NCBI GenBank assembly: GCA_963836085.1
Contig: CAWIHT010000014.1
Coordinates: forward strand, 62,001-126,000
DNA from: JAHEEL01 sp963836085
GTDB lineage: Bacteria; Actinomycetota; Acidimicrobiia; Spongiisociales; UBA5794
Direction: 5' to 3'
Length of the DNA stretch: 64,000 nt
The number at the start of each line of letters is the position of its first letter. The stretch's first letter is position 1. Below, one piece after another: positions 50,948 to 60,284 of this stretch. The notes under the pieces were generated by a model. The model ran no database searches. It saw nothing but the letters and a program-made list of their open reading frames with translations, and was not told the origin of the DNA. Both the position numbers and the translations under genes were made by a program.

Positions 50948-53142
50948 TGACCGCAACCGAACCCGCCCGAGCGCACAATGAGAGCGCCACGCTGAACCGC
51001 TCACTCGGTCTCTATGCCGTACTGACGATCTCGATCGGAGCGATGATCGGCTCAGGCATTTTCGTCCTACCCGGACTCGCGTTCAAGATTGCAGGCCCGT
51101 CGGTGGTTCTCGCTTTCTTCCTCGCAGGCGTCGTCGTTCTGCCCGCGGCCCTCTCGAAAGCAGAGATGGCAACCGCCATGCCCGAAGCCGGCGGGACCTA
51201 CCTCTATATCGATCGGGCGATGGGTCCCCTCATGGGGACGGTCGCGGGCTTCGGTGTGTGGTTCTCGCTTGTCTTCAAGGCGTCCTTCGCCCTCGTCGGA
51301 CTGTCGGCCTACCTCGAGTACTTCATCCCCCACCCGGAGCGACCCGTTGCCGCCCTCCTTGCGATCGTGCTGCTCGGCGTGAATCTGATCGGAGTGCGGC
51401 AGACGGCGAAGTTCCAGATGCTGCTCGTGTCGGGCGTAATCATCGTTCTACTGGCATTCGTCGGGATCGGCATGCCGCACGTCCAGTCTTCGTCATTCGA
51501 TCCATTCATGGCTCACGGTATCAAGGGACTGCTCTCGGCCACCGCGGTCGTCTTCGTCTCATACGCAGGAGTGACGAAAGTCGCCTCGATTGCTGAGGAG
51601 GTACGTCGCCCCGGTCGCAACATCCCGATGGGGATGCTGGTGTCGATCGGCTTCATGATGCTGCTGTATCCCGCGATCGTCGCCGTCATCGTGGGCGTGT
51701 CCCCGGCCGCCGATCTGGCAAAGACCGAGACGCCAATGACCCTCGCAGCCGAGGCGTTCGCGGGGTCGTTCGGCGTTGCGATCATCGCAGGCGTCGCCGT
51801 GATCGCGCTGCTGTCAATGACCAACGCCGGAATCATCGCATCGTCTCGCTACCCATTTGCGATGGCCAGGAACTCGCTTGCTCCTCGTCAACTCGCCATG
51901 ATCGGCAAGCGATCCGGAGGGCCGATCGCCGGGATCGCGGTGACCGGTGTCGTGCTGCTGGCCCTGGTCATGTTCGTCCCGCTCATCGAACTGGCCAAGC
52001 TCGCATCGGCATTCCAACTCCTCGTCTTCGCACTCATCAACCTCGCCCTCATCGCCTTCCGCGAGGCTCACCTCGACTGGTACGAGCCGGAGTTCACATC
52101 GCCGCTGTATCCCGCCATGCAGATCTTCGGCATCACGGCAGCACTCCTCCTCCTCACGCAGATGGGGACGATCCCGCTGATCGGCGCTGTCCTCTTCGTC
52201 TTCGTTGGCGTCATCTGGTACCGGGCATTCGGTCGGTCGCGAGCCGTGAAGGAATCCGCCGCCCGCGACGCCCTTCGCCTCCGCGAAGACCAGAGACTCG
52301 TGCTGAGCACCGCTGCCACCGTCGCCACCGGTGGCAGAAAGCACATCCTCGTGCTCGTCCGAAGGCCGACCAGACCGAGCCGGCAGCACACCCTGTTCCG
52401 GCTTGCGCTGCGCCTCGCCGCCTCTCCGGGTGGGCACATCCACGTGATCAACTTCGATGCCAGGACACGGCGCATGATCCCGACCGATGACGATCGCGCG
52501 AGGGCGCGCTACCTCGGGATCGAGGTCACGACCGAGCAGTACACCGATGAGGACCGGCGCGGAATGGTCCATTCGTTCGTCGAGCGAGAAGGCGTCGACC
52601 TGTTCATCGCCGACCTTCCCCAGGAACTCAAGGCGACCAAACACGTCACCAGAGACCTCCGCTGGCTACGCGAGCACCTCACGTGCGATTCGGTCTTCCT
52701 CCGCAACCGAGAGGTCGACCGAATCGACCAGATCGCGATCCTGGGAACCGGCGGACCGTACGACCCCGTCAAGGTCGAGATGGCCGACCATATCGCCCGC
52801 CATGAGCACGCCGAAGTCCGGTTCGTCCACCTCACGCCCACCGACGCGCCGCCCGCCCAGGCCGAGTCGATTCGTCGATATCACGAGCAACTCGGTAGAA
52901 CGCTCACGGTGCCGTGGGACGAGCGGGTTCAGCCAACCGGCGACCTCGTCAGCACGTTGACCGGGCTCTCGCGTGGTGCAAACCTCGTCATCCTCGGTGC
53001 ACCGACCCACCGATTCCACGTCGTAACGGACCTTGCCGACAGCATCGCCGAGGCGGTCGATTGCCCCGCACTCCTGGTTCATACGCCGACGCTCGAGAAG
53101 CCGGGAATCGTCACGCGCTCCATCCAGTGGATCATCGAGTAG
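50947..53142 (+). CDS. APC-family amino acid permease with C-terminal Usp-like domains
   Basis: 731 residues. The first 430 form the APC fold with 12 helices: 'SIGAMIGSGIFVLPGLA' (unwound helix 1), 'PEAGGTYLYIDRAMGPL' and 'SYAGVTKVASIAEEVRRPGR'. The last 290 residues form two universal-stress-protein-like modules, with 'HILVLVRRPTRPSRQHTLFR' and 'IAILGTGGPYDPVKVEMADH', ending 'ANLVILGAPTHRF' as in the Usp nucleotide loop. Such fusions are thought to regulate transport by a cytoplasmic nucleotide sensor. Start is GTG 50947 at the end of the hairpin. Confidence 0.9.
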   Translation: MTATEPARAHNESATLNRSLGLYAVLTISIGAMIGSGIFVLPGLAFKIAGPSVVLAFFLAGVVVLPAALSKAEMATAMPEAGGTYLYIDRAMGPLMGTVAGFGVWFSLVFKASFALVGLSAYLEYFIPHPERPVAALLAIVLLGVNLIGVRQTAKFQMLLVSGVIIVLLAFVGIGMPHVQSSSFDPFMAHGIKGLLSATAVVFVSYAGVTKVASIAEEVRRPGRNIPMGMLVSIGFMMLLYPAIVAVIVGVSPAADLAKTETPMTLAAEAFAGSFGVAIIAGVAVIALLSMTNAGIIASSRYPFAMARNSLAPRQLAMIGKRSGGPIAGIAVTGVVLLALVMFVPLIELAKLASAFQLLVFALINLALIAFREAHLDWYEPEFTSPLYPAMQIFGITAALLLLTQMGTIPLIGAVLFVFVGVIWYRAFGRSRAVKESAARDALRLREDQRLVLSTAATVATGGRKHILVLVRRPTRPSRQHTLFRLALRLAASPGGHIHVINFDARTRRMIPTDDDRARARYLGIEVTTEQYTDEDRRGMVHSFVEREGVDLFIADLPQELKATKHVTRDLRWLREHLTCDSVFLRNREVDRIDQIAILGTGGPYDPVKVEMADHIARHEHAEVRFVHLTPTDAPPAQAESIRRYHEQLGRTLTVPWDERVQPTGDLVSTLTGLSRGANLVILGAPTHRFHVVTDLADSIAEAVDCPALLVHTPTLEKPGIVTRSIQWIIE

Positions 53143-53175
53143 CGGTTCAGACCCAGGCACCAGAACCGTCGGGCG

Positions 53176-54366
53176 TCAATCTGCAGCAGACCGCCACGCC
53201 TCACGGAACTTCACCCGTCCACCGGTCCGCAGCACCGCTCCCGCATAGACCCGAGATCCGATCCAGACGAGGGCGGCGGCGGCCAGACCCGTACCGACGA
53301 CTGCGATCGCGATCTCCCATGGCTGGGCCACGCCGGCGGCGATCCTCACCGGCATGACGAACGGGGCCCACGGCGGGAACATCGACGCGAAGGTCGGAAG
53401 CAACCCGTCGGGGCTCTCGGCGGCGATCAAGGCGATGAAGTAGCCGGGGAGGATGAGGATGATCGGCAGCATCATTGCTCCCTGCAGGTCTTCCTGACGT
53501 GACACTGTCGACCCAACGGCCGCATACAGGAAGGCATAGAACGTGTATCCCAGGACGAACCAGAAGAACACGCCGGCAATGATCGGGAGTCCGATCCCCG
53601 CCAGGTCGATGTCGGACAGGTTCGCCAGTTGGGCCGCGCCATACGCGGCGCCGCCGAGCAGGGCGAGTTGCAGCAGCCCAAGCAGGCCGATGCCAACGAC
53701 CTTGCCGACGAGAATCTGCCAGGGGCGGACGCGCGCCAGGATCACTTCGACGACGCGGTTCTGCTTCTCCTCGACGGTCCCCATTGCCACGAACTGGCCG
53801 AACATCAGGATCGAGACGTACAGCACCAACGTCCCGACAAACGCAGCAACGCTCTTGGCATCTTCCTGCGGGTCGGCCACCTCAAGGGTTACGACGTCGA
53901 GAGGCACCGGTTCGACGACTGCAGCCACCTCAGTGTCGGAGAGTCCGAATTCCGAAAGCGTCGCTGTCTTCACGGCGGTGGTGACGGCTCCGCCGACGAG
54001 AGCGATGAGGCGAGATGATTCATCGGTGTGGAACACGATCGTGACGCCATCGACCAGCACCACCGCGACGTCTCCATCGGTCAGCGCTGTGTCGGCGGCG
54101 TCGCGGTCCGCGTAGCGAACGATCTCGATCTCCATCTCGAGGATCTGCGCCTGGGCCTGCATTTCCTGCTCAATGCCGGGTGGTTCGGTCCCCTGGAGAC
54201 CGACCTTCGTCGCCTCCGCTTCGTCACCCAACACCAGGTTCACGATCGGCCCGACTGCGAGGATCGCCACGACCAGCAGGGACATCGTGATGAGGAACGG
54301 CTTGCTCGTCGCCCGCTCCGTGAAGTCTCTCTTCGCGAGCAGCGCCACCTGCCTCCATGGACTCAT
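53176..54366 (-). CDS. ABC-2 type permease (NatB-like)
   Basis: 396 residues. One N-terminal helix ('FLITMSLLVVAILAVGPIVN'), a large extracytoplasmic domain (about 45-180) and a C-terminal bundle with 'EEKQNRVVEVILARVRPWQI', the ABC-2 coupling motif. NatAB-type systems export sodium or peptides. Overlaps its ATPase gene by ATGA. Confidence 0.9.
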   Translation of the reverse strand: MSPWRQVALLAKRDFTERATSKPFLITMSLLVVAILAVGPIVNLVLGDEAEATKVGLQGTEPPGIEQEMQAQAQILEMEIEIVRYADRDAADTALTDGDVAVVLVDGVTIVFHTDESSRLIALVGGAVTTAVKTATLSEFGLSDTEVAAVVEPVPLDVVTLEVADPQEDAKSVAAFVGTLVLYVSILMFGQFVAMGTVEEKQNRVVEVILARVRPWQILVGKVVGIGLLGLLQLALLGGAAYGAAQLANLSDIDLAGIGLPIIAGVFFWFVLGYTFYAFLYAAVGSTVSRQEDLQGAMMLPIILILPGYFIALIAAESPDGLLPTFASMFPPWAPFVMPVRIAAGVAQPWEIAIAVVGTGLAAAALVWIGSRVYAGAVLRTGGRVKFREAWRSAAD

Positions 54367-55244
54367 GATTCCACCGCCTCACGGAAGAGGTCGGTCAACC
54401 GAGGTGGCTCGAACATGAATGTGTTGACGGTCCCTGCAGCACTCGCTTCGGCGAGCAGGTCGGAGATCGGGGCGTCTCCGTCGACGATGCAGTGTGACCG
54501 CCCCTGCGGGTCAACGACGGTGGTCCCGGCATCCTTCGGTACCCACGGTTCTCCGTCGACGTCGACGGTGAGTCTCCGCTTCGTCGATTGGTTCTTGATG
54601 CCGTCGAGCGAGCCGGTCAGTACGACGCGACCTTCGTTGATGATCGCGACGTCTTCGCATACGTCCTCGACCAGGTCGAGTTGGTGGCTCGAAAACACGA
54701 TCGTCACGCCACCGGCAGCGAGGGTCTGGAGGGTGCCCGACAGGGAGGCGACGCCGATCGGGTCGAGGCCGGCGAACGGCTCGTCGAGGATCAGCAGATC
54801 GGGATTGGGTGCGAGCGCTGCGGCGAGTTGCACGCGCTGCTGGTTGCCGTGGGAGAGATCCTCGAGCTTGGAGTCCCCGCGGTCCGAGAGCCCGAGCTCT
54901 CCGAGCCAGTGATCAACGGCGTCGTCTGCGTCGGACTTGCTCAGCCCCGACAGCCGGGAGAAGTGGACGAGTTGATCCCTCACCTTCATCTTCGGGTACA
55001 ACCCCCGCTCCTCCGGCATGTAGCCGAAGTGGAGCCGTTCGGCCGCGCCAACCGGCGCTCCAGCCCACTGAACAGAACCGGAGTCGGGTCGAACGAGCCC
55101 GAACACCACCCTCATCGCCGTTGTCTTACCTGCTCCGTTGGGACCAAGGAAACCGAGGATGCGGCCGCGGCGAACGGTGAAGCCCGCCCCGGCAAGCGCG
55201 ACAACGTCGCCAAAGCGCTTGTAGAGATCGACAAGTTCAAGCAC
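54363..55244 (-). CDS. ABC transporter ATPase (NatA-like)
   Basis: 293 residues with Walker A 'GPNGAGKTTAM', 'GYMPEERGLYPKMKVRDQL', signature 'LSHGNQQRVQLAAAL' (His for Gly, as in NatA-type proteins), Walker B 'LLILDEPFAGLD' and H-loop 'FSSHQLDLVE'. The C-terminal domain (about 220-293) is the DUF4162 type common in this group. It pairs with the ABC-2 permease that follows by a four-base overlap. Confidence 0.93.
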   Translation of the reverse strand: MLELVDLYKRFGDVVALAGAGFTVRRGRILGFLGPNGAGKTTAMRVVFGLVRPDSGSVQWAGAPVGAAERLHFGYMPEERGLYPKMKVRDQLVHFSRLSGLSKSDADDAVDHWLGELGLSDRGDSKLEDLSHGNQQRVQLAAALAPNPDLLILDEPFAGLDPIGVASLSGTLQTLAAGGVTIVFSSHQLDLVEDVCEDVAIINEGRVVLTGSLDGIKNQSTKRRLTVDVDGEPWVPKDAGTTVVDPQGRSHCIVDGDAPISDLLAEASAAGTVNTFMFEPPRLTDLFREAVES

Positions 55245-55441
55245 GAGCTACTGCCTCCGAATCCAACATACTGCCCGAGTGGGCCGACCGACCCAAATCC
55301 CGACGGACGCCCAGAAGGCCTCAAGATTCTCGGGACTCCCGCCGATGGAACTCTTGAACCGGTGGGACGGCCGGCGGGGTAAGTAGTACCCATGCGGGAT
55401 GATCCAACCAAGACCGCATCGGTCCACCTCATACGGTTCAG

Positions 55442-55466
55442 GAGCCCTCACCTCTGGTGGGGGCTC
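55442..55466. terminator. Hairpin GAGCCCTCACC / GGTGGGGGCTC
   Basis: An 11-pair stem with one G-T pair and loop TCT, in the 454-base gap between the ABC ATPase start and the end of the kinase gene. The rest of 55245-55496 shows nothing recognisable beyond a presumed promoter for the ABC pair. Confidence 0.45.
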
Positions 55467-55496
55467 TGCCTATGGGAAGCCGCCGGGCTTCCCGGC

Positions 55497-55674
55497 ATTC
55501 CTCCCTTCAAGGGGAGGTGCCGCCCACAGGGCGGCGGAGGGCGTCTCTCGGCCTCCGCGATCTTGCGGTCATACCTCCGGGACGTCAAAGAACACTCCCC
55601 TCTCCACGATCTCGAGAGACCCCTTCCGTCAGCGCCTGGGAGGCGCTGCCACCTTCCCCTGAGGGGAAGGAATT
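55497..55674 (+). repeat. Dispersed multi-hairpin element, copy 6 (long form)
   Basis: ATTCCTCCCTTCAAGGGGAGG, GCCGCCCACAGGGCGGC (a paired two-sided change relative to GTCGCCC/GGGCGAC in other copies), GTCTCTCGG arms, CAGCGCCTGGGAGGCGCTG, and CCTTCCCCTGAGGGGAAGG. It lies 24 bases from the end of the histidine kinase gene. Confidence 0.87.
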
Positions 55675-55698
55675 GAAGACGGACATCGGGGACTGCTC

Positions 55699-57000
55699 CT
55701 ACGCCCGGTCGCTGCTCCGCTTCGGCAGGCTCACGACGACGCGGGCACCGCCCAGTCTCGCCGACGTCGACAGCGCCAGCGAACCACCGGACGCCTCCGC
55801 TGTCCGCCGGACGATGTCGAGTCCGAGGCCGGTCGAGTCGCCCGTCGAGGCACCGCGTTCGACGGCGTCGGGGTCGGCGATACCGCCCCCTCCGTCCTCC
55901 ACGGTGAGTTCCACTCGCTCCGACCCGGATGCCGAAAGGCTGATCGCGAGCGGCACCCGTTCGTCCGTGTGGGCGAACCCATTCTCGAGAAGGGCGTCGA
56001 CCATGGCGACGGCGTCCACTCGAGGTACCGCCACGTGGGCGCCCGATACCGCAATGTCGGTCGAAAACGTGCGGCCCTGCTCTTCACCCAGCGTGAACCA
56101 GAACGCCGCCCGCTCGTCCACCACCTCAGCGAGGTCGCACCCGGGATCGACCTCCGTGCGGACCGGCCTCCGCCCTTCGCCAATGATGAAGTTCGCAGTT
56201 CGTTCGAGTTCGTCGAGGTCGTCGACGATGCGATCCGTCGCACGTCCCGGTGGCAGCGCCTCGGCATCGAGCTTGGCCGCGGTGAGCGGTGTCCGGAGCC
56301 GGTGAGCGAGGTCCGCAGCCGTCTCACGCTCTTCTTGGAGGAGATGTTCCACCTGCTCGGCCAACTGGTTGAATTCCTCGCCGACGGCCTCGATTTCCGG
56401 CGGTCCGGCTGGAGTGACCCGAGCCGTGAAATCGCCGTCCTTCAACCGTGCCGCGGCTTCGGACAGTTCGTTGACCGGCCGCACGATCGAACGACCGAAT
56501 CGGTCGGCCGCAACCACCGAGAGACCGACCAGGACCACACCGAGGCCTGCCAGGATCAGCCACGACCTCCGTACGCCACGCGTGAGTTCGTCGTTCGGAG
56601 CGACCACACGAACCACGGTGATCGCTCCGTCCGCTTGAGCGACCGGCACGTAGACGGCCTCACCACCCGGCACCGACGCACGGAATGCCGCGCCGGCGAG
56701 GGCGGCGTCCAGGTCTTCGTCTGGGGGCACGGGCAGCCCGGCGACCATTCCATCGGGGAACACGATCGAGGCGCCGAGTTCGATGAGTCGTGGCTCGCCG
56801 ATCGCTGCCGCAACGCCCTCGTTTGTCGCTGCCGGTCCGACAACGGCGACAAGGCGGGCGACACTCTCAGCATCACGCTCGGCACGGGTTACGGCACGGT
56901 CGAACGCAAGGGCGCTCACCATGATCCCGAGCGGGACGAGGAACGCGATCACCACCATCGAGGTGACCCCGGCAGTGACGAGGATGAGGCTCCGCCTCAC
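55699..57000 (-). CDS. Sensor histidine kinase with HAMP domain
   Basis: 433 residues. Two helices (about 8-35 and 145-168) enclose a periplasmic domain ('LIELGASIVFPDGMVAGLPV'). HAMP ('RPVNELSEAAARLKDGDFTA') is followed by the H-box 'DLAHRLRTPLTAAK', N-box 'LLENGFAHT', G1 'DGGGGI' and G2 'STGLGLDIV', so the kinase is complete. The GTG 57000 start overlaps the regulator's stop by four bases (GTGA). Confidence 0.93.
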   Translation of the reverse strand: MRRSLILVTAGVTSMVVIAFLVPLGIMVSALAFDRAVTRAERDAESVARLVAVVGPAATNEGVAAAIGEPRLIELGASIVFPDGMVAGLPVPPDEDLDAALAGAAFRASVPGGEAVYVPVAQADGAITVVRVVAPNDELTRGVRRSWLILAGLGVVLVGLSVVAADRFGRSIVRPVNELSEAAARLKDGDFTARVTPAGPPEIEAVGEEFNQLAEQVEHLLQEERETAADLAHRLRTPLTAAKLDAEALPPGRATDRIVDDLDELERTANFIIGEGRRPVRTEVDPGCDLAEVVDERAAFWFTLGEEQGRTFSTDIAVSGAHVAVPRVDAVAMVDALLENGFAHTDERVPLAISLSASGSERVELTVEDGGGGIADPDAVERGASTGDSTGLGLDIVRRTAEASGGSLALSTSARLGGARVVVSLPKRSSDRA

Positions 57001-57680
57001 GAGTCCGGATCGATCAGACGAACGCCGACGCCACGGCGGGTGTGGATGTATTTCGGCTCCGCTGCCGTCTCCCCGAGTTTCTTGCGCAGCCACGACAAGT
57101 GCACGTCGACGGTCTTGTCGGCGCCCCCATACGGCTGATGCCACACCTCGGCGAGGAGTTGCCGTTTGCTGACCATCGTGCCCGGGCGCTCGGCGAGGTA
57201 GGCGAGGAGTTCGAACTCGCGGGCGGTGAGTTCAAGCGATCGACCCTGGAACGCTGCGTCGTGAGCGTCGAGGTCGATGGTGATCTCGCCAACCGTGAGC
57301 GTCCGCTGCTCGGGATCGGAACCGGTGCGGCGGAGCACGGCGCGGATACGGGCCTCCAGATGCTCGGCGGAGTAGGGCTTGACGACGTAGTCGTCGGCGC
57401 CCGCATCGAGGAGGCGGACGATCTCGGTCTCGTCATCGCGAGCCGTTGCGACAACCACCGGCACAGCCGTCACCGATCGAATCATGCTGAGGGCTTCGGC
57501 GCCGTCGAGATCCGGCAGCCCGAGGTCGAGTACCACCACGTCGAACGCCCCCGAGACCGCGGCCTCGACTCCGGACATCGCCGTCCCCGTGGCGTCCACC
57601 TCGTGGCCGCGCTCCGCGAGTCGGCTCGCGAGGGACTGCCGTATCCGCTGGTCGTCTTCAATGATGAGGATGGTTGCCAC
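56997..57680 (-). CDS. OmpR-family response regulator
   Basis: 227 residues. The receiver has 'ILIIEDDQRIRQSLA', phospho-Asp in 'VVVLDLGLPDLDG' and 'VVKPYSAEHLEARI'. The C-terminal winged helix has 'LTAREFELLAYLAERPGTMV' and 'DKTVDVHLSWLRKKLGE'. Partner of the kinase that follows. It is divergent from a secreted/surface gene across a perfect dyad that is a natural target site. Confidence 0.95.
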   Translation of the reverse strand: MATILIIEDDQRIRQSLASRLAERGHEVDATGTAMSGVEAAVSGAFDVVVLDLGLPDLDGAEALSMIRSVTAVPVVVATARDDETEIVRLLDAGADDYVVKPYSAEHLEARIRAVLRRTGSDPEQRTLTVGEITIDLDAHDAAFQGRSLELTAREFELLAYLAERPGTMVSKRQLLAEVWHQPYGGADKTVDVHLSWLRKKLGETAAEPKYIHTRRGVGVRLIDPDS

Positions 57681-57732
57681 GGCGTCACGATACCGAACGG
57701 CGTCCTCGTCGACCGGTGTTCCTTGGGCATTT

Positions 57733-57773
57733 GATCCGCCGTTAACCGACCCTTATCCGAACAACGGCGGATC
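57733..57773. promoter_or_regulatory. Perfect 11-base inverted repeat between the response regulator and surface protein genes
   Basis: GATCCGCCGTT - 19 bases - AACGGCGGATC, centred in the 119 bases between divergent starts. The spacer contains GTTAACC and is the most A/T-rich part of the gap. A candidate operator for the adjacent OmpR-type regulator; a shared hairpin leader is the alternative. Confidence 0.55.
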
Positions 57774-57799
57774 TGGGGCATCATGGTGGGGTGCGGCGC

Positions 57800-58378
57800 A
57801 TGACCTATGTACTGGTTTGGCTCGCGGTGACGGCCACCGCGGTGTTCGTCGCGGCCGCTGCGGTCGGCAGCGTGCGCGACCAGGTCACGGAGACGCCGGC
57901 GGCGATGGTCCCGACCACCTCCACAATCACGGCCTCAACATCCGGTTCGTCGGTTCCGACGACAGCGGTTGACGCGTCATCCTCAACGACGACCACGACC
58001 ACACCGTCCGCCAACAGCACGACCACCACCGCGGCTGCGCCGACTACCACCACGACCACACCGTCCAAGCCGGCGCCGACCACCACCACGACTTCGGCGC
58101 CCGCTACGACTACCACCACGGTTCCACCGCCGACCGACATCCGTTCGTATGACCTGATCGGAGGGGTCGTCACGGTCGAGATTGGCTCCTCCGCCGTCCG
58201 CCTCGCCGGCGCTTCCCCGAAGTCCGGTTTCCGCATGGAGGTCGAGAACTCGGGTCCGAAGAAGGTCGAAGTCGAGTTCAAGAGCAATGAACACGAATCG
58301 AAGTTCTCCGGCGAGTTCAAGGACGGCACGTTCGTTCCCGAGATCGAGGAGAGCGACCGAGAAGAAGACGACGACTGA
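57800..58378 (+). CDS. Membrane-anchored surface protein with Thr-rich stalk
   Basis: 192 residues. A helix at the start ('VLVWLAVTATAVFVAAAAV') anchors it. About 85 residues of T-T-T-T/A-P/S-S repeats form a stalk. A small terminal domain (about 120-180) has 'GGVVTVEIGSSAVRLAGASP' and 'FRMEVENSGPKKVEVEFKSN', a beta-rich layout, and then an acidic tail. No family recognised. GTG 57791 is an alternative start. It is divergent from the two-component pair and is the obvious candidate target. Confidence 0.7.
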   Translation: MTYVLVWLAVTATAVFVAAAAVGSVRDQVTETPAAMVPTTSTITASTSGSSVPTTAVDASSSTTTTTTPSANSTTTTAAAPTTTTTTPSKPAPTTTTTSAPATTTTTVPPPTDIRSYDLIGGVVTVEIGSSAVRLAGASPKSGFRMEVENSGPKKVEVEFKSNEHESKFSGEFKDGTFVPEIEESDREEDDD

Positions 58379-58391
58379 GGCGCTTCGAAGT

Positions 58392-58521
58392 TTTCCTCCC
58401 CTTCAGGGGGAGATGTCACCCACAGGGCGACGGAGGGGGTCTCCCCCTCTCCACGATCTCGAGAGACCCCTTCCGCAACCTGCCCGTAGGGCAGGCGCCA
58501 CCTTCCCTTGAGGGGAAGGAG
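58392..58521 (+). repeat. Dispersed multi-hairpin element, copy 7 (compact)
   Basis: TTTCCTCCCCTTCAGGGGGAG, CACCCACAGGGCG arms, CGAGAGACC, the hairpin CCTGCCCGTAGGGCAGG, then CCTTCCCTTGAGGGGAAGG. It lies between two convergent genes. Confidence 0.85.
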
Positions 58522-58532
58522 ACCGAGGCTGC

Positions 58533-60284
58533 TCACCCACCCACGGCGCCTTCCCAGTCTCGGTGGAGGTCGGCGTAGACACCGTTCTTCGCGACGAGGT
58601 CGGCATGGGTTCCACGCTCCACGAGGCGGCCGGCGTCGAACACCAGAACGGTATCGGCCGCCTCCGCCGTCGAGAGACGATGTGCCACCGTGATCGACGT
58701 GCGACCGGCCGTGAGACGTTCGATCGCTCGACGAATCTGAACTTCGAGCGCGGGATCAACGGCGGACGTCGCCTCGTCAAGGACAAGCAGATCTGGATTC
58801 GCGATCCATGCCCGGATGATCGCCACGAGTTGCCGCTCCCCTGCCGAGAGGTTGCTGCCTCGCTCCCCAACCCTGGCGCTGATCCCGCCCGGCAACGACT
58901 CGACCCAGTCGAGCAGTCGGAGGTCGGCGATCGCCAAGCGGATTCCGTCGTCGTTCACGCCGGGTCTTCCGTACCGGATGTTGTCGGCGATCGTGCCGTC
59001 AAAGAGGAACCCCTCTTGCGGTACATAGGAGACGCGGGAGCGAAGCGACGAGAAGCACACCTCGTCGACCGGTGTGTCGGCGATCGTGATCTCACCGTCG
59101 GCGGGATCGAGCAGGCGTGTCGCAAGTTTGGCGAACGTCGTCTTGCCGGAGCCGGTCTCGCCCACCACCGCGGCACGCTCGCCGGCAGCGATCGAGACGG
59201 TCACATCGGTGAGAACGTCACCTCCGGTCGGGTAGCGGAAGCGGACGCCTTCGAAGTGGACGTCGAGCGGTCGGTCCGGCAAATCCACTCCGTCGATGGG
59301 GTCGCCGATGTCGACCGGCGTATCGAGAACGTTCAGCACCTTGCGCAACCCGGCCCCCGCCGACTGCGCCTGGTTGATCGTCTCGACGAGCATCTGTACC
59401 GGTTCGACGAGCAGCGTGACGAGGAAGAGGAACGCTACGAGGGTCCCGGCGCTCACCCCCCAGGAGACGCCGTACACGACGCCGACGGCGACAACAGATG
59501 CAGTGATCACGCCGGCGAATAGTTCGGCCGATGAGAACAGAACGGCTGCGAGAGCCCCGGCCCCGTACTCTGCCCGATACTGCTTGTCGAGCGCGGTGCT
59601 GACCTTGCCCAACACGGCAGATTCCATGCCGAACGCCCGCACGGTCGGCAGGCCAGCCGTCGCCTCCCCGATGACCGAGAGCGAGTCGGCGACTCGTTCA
59701 CGAACATCATCGTGCGCCCGGCGGAGGATCCTCTGGAACCAGATGAGCATCAGGGAGTACACAAACACTCCCACAACGATCATGAGAGCGAGACGCCATT
59801 CGTAGATCAGCATCACGAGTACGGCAAGCGTGATCTGGGCTGCGCCGAGGATCATTCCGACGCCGCCCCACTCCATGAATTGCTGCATGGTCTCGATGTC
59901 GGAGGTGACGCGGCTCACCAGCGCCCCTCTTCGTTCGGCTTGCACGTGCAGCATTGAGAGCTTGTGGAGGTACTCAAACGTGGTCACGCGAAGGTCGGTG
60001 AGTCCTGTGATCGACGAGCGCGCCAGACGAGCCAGCGATGTGCGGCGCGCCCACATGGCGCCCGCAACCGCGAGCAGAGCGATACCGCCGGCGCCGAGGA
60101 CCGAGGGCGTGTCGACATCGCCGCTGAGTAGCACAGAGTCGATGACCCGCTGCACCGTGATGGGTACGACCAGTTGGAGCGCCGTTCCGAACACTGCGAG
60201 AGCGAGTGTGAACGCGAGGCCTCTTGAGAGGGCCGGTGCGACCCGGAAGGCGCGGCGCAGGACCTGTCCGGTCGAGTCGCTCAT
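58533..60284 (-). CDS. ABC exporter subunit with canonical Walker B and H-loop
   Basis: 583 residues: six helices, then a nucleotide-binding domain. Walker A 'GETGSGKTTFAKL', Walker B 'LLVLDEATSAVD' with the catalytic Glu, and the H-loop His in 'ITVAHRLST' are intact. Its signature is 'NLSAGERQL', lacking the second Gly and the Gln of L-S-G-G-Q. This is one half of a heterodimeric multidrug/lipid exporter of TM287/288 type. ATGA overlap with the partner gene upstream. Confidence 0.93.
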   Translation of the reverse strand: MSDSTGQVLRRAFRVAPALSRGLAFTLALAVFGTALQLVVPITVQRVIDSVLLSGDVDTPSVLGAGGIALLAVAGAMWARRTSLARLARSSITGLTDLRVTTFEYLHKLSMLHVQAERRGALVSRVTSDIETMQQFMEWGGVGMILGAAQITLAVLVMLIYEWRLALMIVVGVFVYSLMLIWFQRILRRAHDDVRERVADSLSVIGEATAGLPTVRAFGMESAVLGKVSTALDKQYRAEYGAGALAAVLFSSAELFAGVITASVVAVGVVYGVSWGVSAGTLVAFLFLVTLLVEPVQMLVETINQAQSAGAGLRKVLNVLDTPVDIGDPIDGVDLPDRPLDVHFEGVRFRYPTGGDVLTDVTVSIAAGERAAVVGETGSGKTTFAKLATRLLDPADGEITIADTPVDEVCFSSLRSRVSYVPQEGFLFDGTIADNIRYGRPGVNDDGIRLAIADLRLLDWVESLPGGISARVGERGSNLSAGERQLVAIIRAWIANPDLLVLDEATSAVDPALEVQIRRAIERLTAGRTSITVAHRLSTAEAADTVLVFDAGRLVERGTHADLVAKNGVYADLHRDWEGAVGG

